Below are positions 21,686 to 22,454 of a stretch of DNA of 22,454 nucleotides, piece by piece. The position numbers and the translations under genes are program-made. The stretch's first letter is position 1, and each line of letters starts with the position of its first letter. The notes under the pieces were generated by a model. It had not been told where the DNA came from. It saw nothing but the letters and a program-made list of their open reading frames with translations, and searched no databases. Origin of the DNA: JBDTSW01 sp039930945. GTDB taxonomy: Bacteria; Actinomycetota; Thermoleophilia; Solirubrobacterales; 70-9. The stretch is taken from contig JBDTSW010000023.1 in NCBI GenBank assembly GCA_039930945.1, forward strand, positions 1 to 22,454, written 5' to 3'.

Positions 21686-22454
21686 GTGCGCCTCTCCTAC
21701 TGCGTTGTCAACACCAATGGCCGCGAAGATCTGCTCGCGGGCCTGGAGGCGATCCGGGCGACCCACCCCCCCTCGCTGGGCGCGGAGGTGCTGGTCCTCG
21801 ACAACGCCTCCGACGACGGCTCGGCCGACGCCGTCCGGGCCTGGGTCGGCGGCGCCGGCGAGGTCGGTGCCCGGGTGCGGCTGATCGAGCGCGACCGGCG
21901 GGCGGGCAAGGCGGAGAACGACACGCTGCTGTTGCGCGAGTCGCGCGGCGAGCTCTGCCTGCTGCTGAACGAGGACTCCGAGCTGCGCGAGGGCGCAGCC
22001 GGGGCGCTGGTCGCGGCGCTCGACGCGAACCCCGGCGCGGCCGCCGCGGGGGCCCAGCTGCTCGCCCCCGACGGCTCGCACCTCGCCTGCGCCTGGCGCC
22101 TTCCGGGGCTGGGGACCGCGCTCGCGCAGGCGTTGTTCCTACATCGGGCGCTGGTCACCCAGAGCGGCGGCTCGCAGACGCGCGAGGTCGGCTGGGTGCA
22201 GTCGGCGGCGATGCTGGTCCGCCGCGACGCGGCCGCGCGGGTCGGCTACCTCGACCCTCGCTTCTTCGTCTACTCCGACGAGACCGACTTCTGCAAGCGC
22301 CTGCGCGACGCGGGCTTCGAGATCCTCTTCGTCCCGGCGGCGCGCGCCGTCCATCACGAGCAGCTCGCCAGCGACCGCTCCGCCGGCCGGCGACGCGTGA
22401 CCGAGTTTCACCGCGGCCGCGACGTCTACATGCGCAAGCACCACGGCCCGGTCG
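21686..22454 (+). CDS. Family-2 glycosyltransferase, rhamnosyltransferase-like (partial, right edge)
   Basis: The first 256 residues of a GT2 (WbbL/rhamnosyltransferase-like) glycosyltransferase; the gene runs off the window. Seen: YCVVNTNGREDLLAGLEAI at the N-terminus, EVLVLDNASDDGSADAV, LLLNEDSELREGA (the DxD-equivalent acidic pair), and the family-typical GWVQSAAMLVRRDAAARVGYLDPRFFVYSDETDFCKRLRDAGF-like region with the catalytic-type YSDETD. No transmembrane segment appears in the visible part. GTG 21686-21688 is the best start: it gives the family N-terminus and only 18 bp separate it from the divergent GT4 start. It presumably adds a sugar in the same surface polysaccharide pathway. Confidence 0.9.
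   Translation, partial: MRLSYCVVNTNGREDLLAGLEAIRATHPPSLGAEVLVLDNASDDGSADAVRAWVGGAGEVGARVRLIERDRRAGKAENDTLLLRESRGELCLLLNEDSELREGAAGALVAALDANPGAAAAGAQLLAPDGSHLACAWRLPGLGTALAQALFLHRALVTQSGGSQTREVGWVQSAAMLVRRDAAARVGYLDPRFFVYSDETDFCKRLRDAGFEILFVPAARAVHHEQLASDRSAGRRRVTEFHRGRDVYMRKHHGPV

Noticed and set aside
1..22454. Mobile elements, CRISPR arrays, tRNA or rRNA genes, known riboswitches
   Set aside because: No transposase, integrase, terminal repeats, regularly spaced repeats, tRNA-like ends or recognised riboswitch cores were seen on reading both strands.

Overview
The window is roughly 70% GC, densely packed and strongly strand-organised. Protein content and style (sarcosine-oxidase-like and glutamate-synthase-like modules, DUF3105 and DUF2855 proteins, many starts without a Shine-Dalgarno but with a TANNNT box just upstream) suggest an actinobacterium, most likely a soil Thermoleophilia-type lineage. 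That placement is inference. I see no mobile element, CRISPR array, tRNA or rRNA.

Region 1 (1-10482) is a divergent C1/methylated-amine module. On the minus strand, from 4723 leftwards, lie four overlapping genes for a heterotetrameric sarcosine-oxidase-type flavoenzyme in the order delta-alpha-gamma-beta (soxD-A-G-B; beta runs off the left edge). On the plus strand, from about 4896, lie a GlnT/GmaS-type amide ligase, a three-gene split glutamate-synthase-like set (Ntn glutaminase, GXGXG protein, FMN-binding synthase, as in MgsABC/GlxBCD), and an NAD-dependent formate dehydrogenase. Together these match the parts of the N-methylglutamate pathway: methylamine to gamma-glutamylmethylamide and/or N-methylglutamate, then oxidative demethylation to glutamate plus a C1 unit, with formate finally oxidised to CO2 and NADH. 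The 172-bp divergent spacer carries a perfect 7-bp inverted repeat, a third copy of the same heptamer, and a good soxD promoter. A hairpin at 10491-10516 closes the plus-strand operon.

Region 2 (10526-13532) holds three minus-strand genes: a polytopic membrane protein, a DUF2855 protein, and a one-pass membrane protein with a helical, possibly HTH-like N-terminus. A gene-free stretch of about 490 bp (12364-12851) is rich in hairpins.

Region 3 (13614-17376) holds four plus-strand genes: metF (5,10-methylenetetrahydrofolate reductase, metabolically close to the C1 module), an alpha/beta hydrolase, a DUF3105 membrane-anchored protein, and a secreted PGRP/amidase-2 peptidoglycan amidase.

Region 4 (17382-22454) is a cell-surface polysaccharide cluster. 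On the minus strand are a GT4 glycosyltransferase, a membrane GT2, a small initiating phosphoglycosyl transferase, a GNAT acetyltransferase and a FemAB-like protein. A divergent GT2 gene runs off the right edge.

A recurring feature is TANNNT (or a near match) 6-10 bp upstream of most first-in-unit start codons with no Shine-Dalgarno, suggesting widespread leaderless transcripts. The formate dehydrogenase and the 208-aa membrane protein are exceptions with strong ribosome binding sites.
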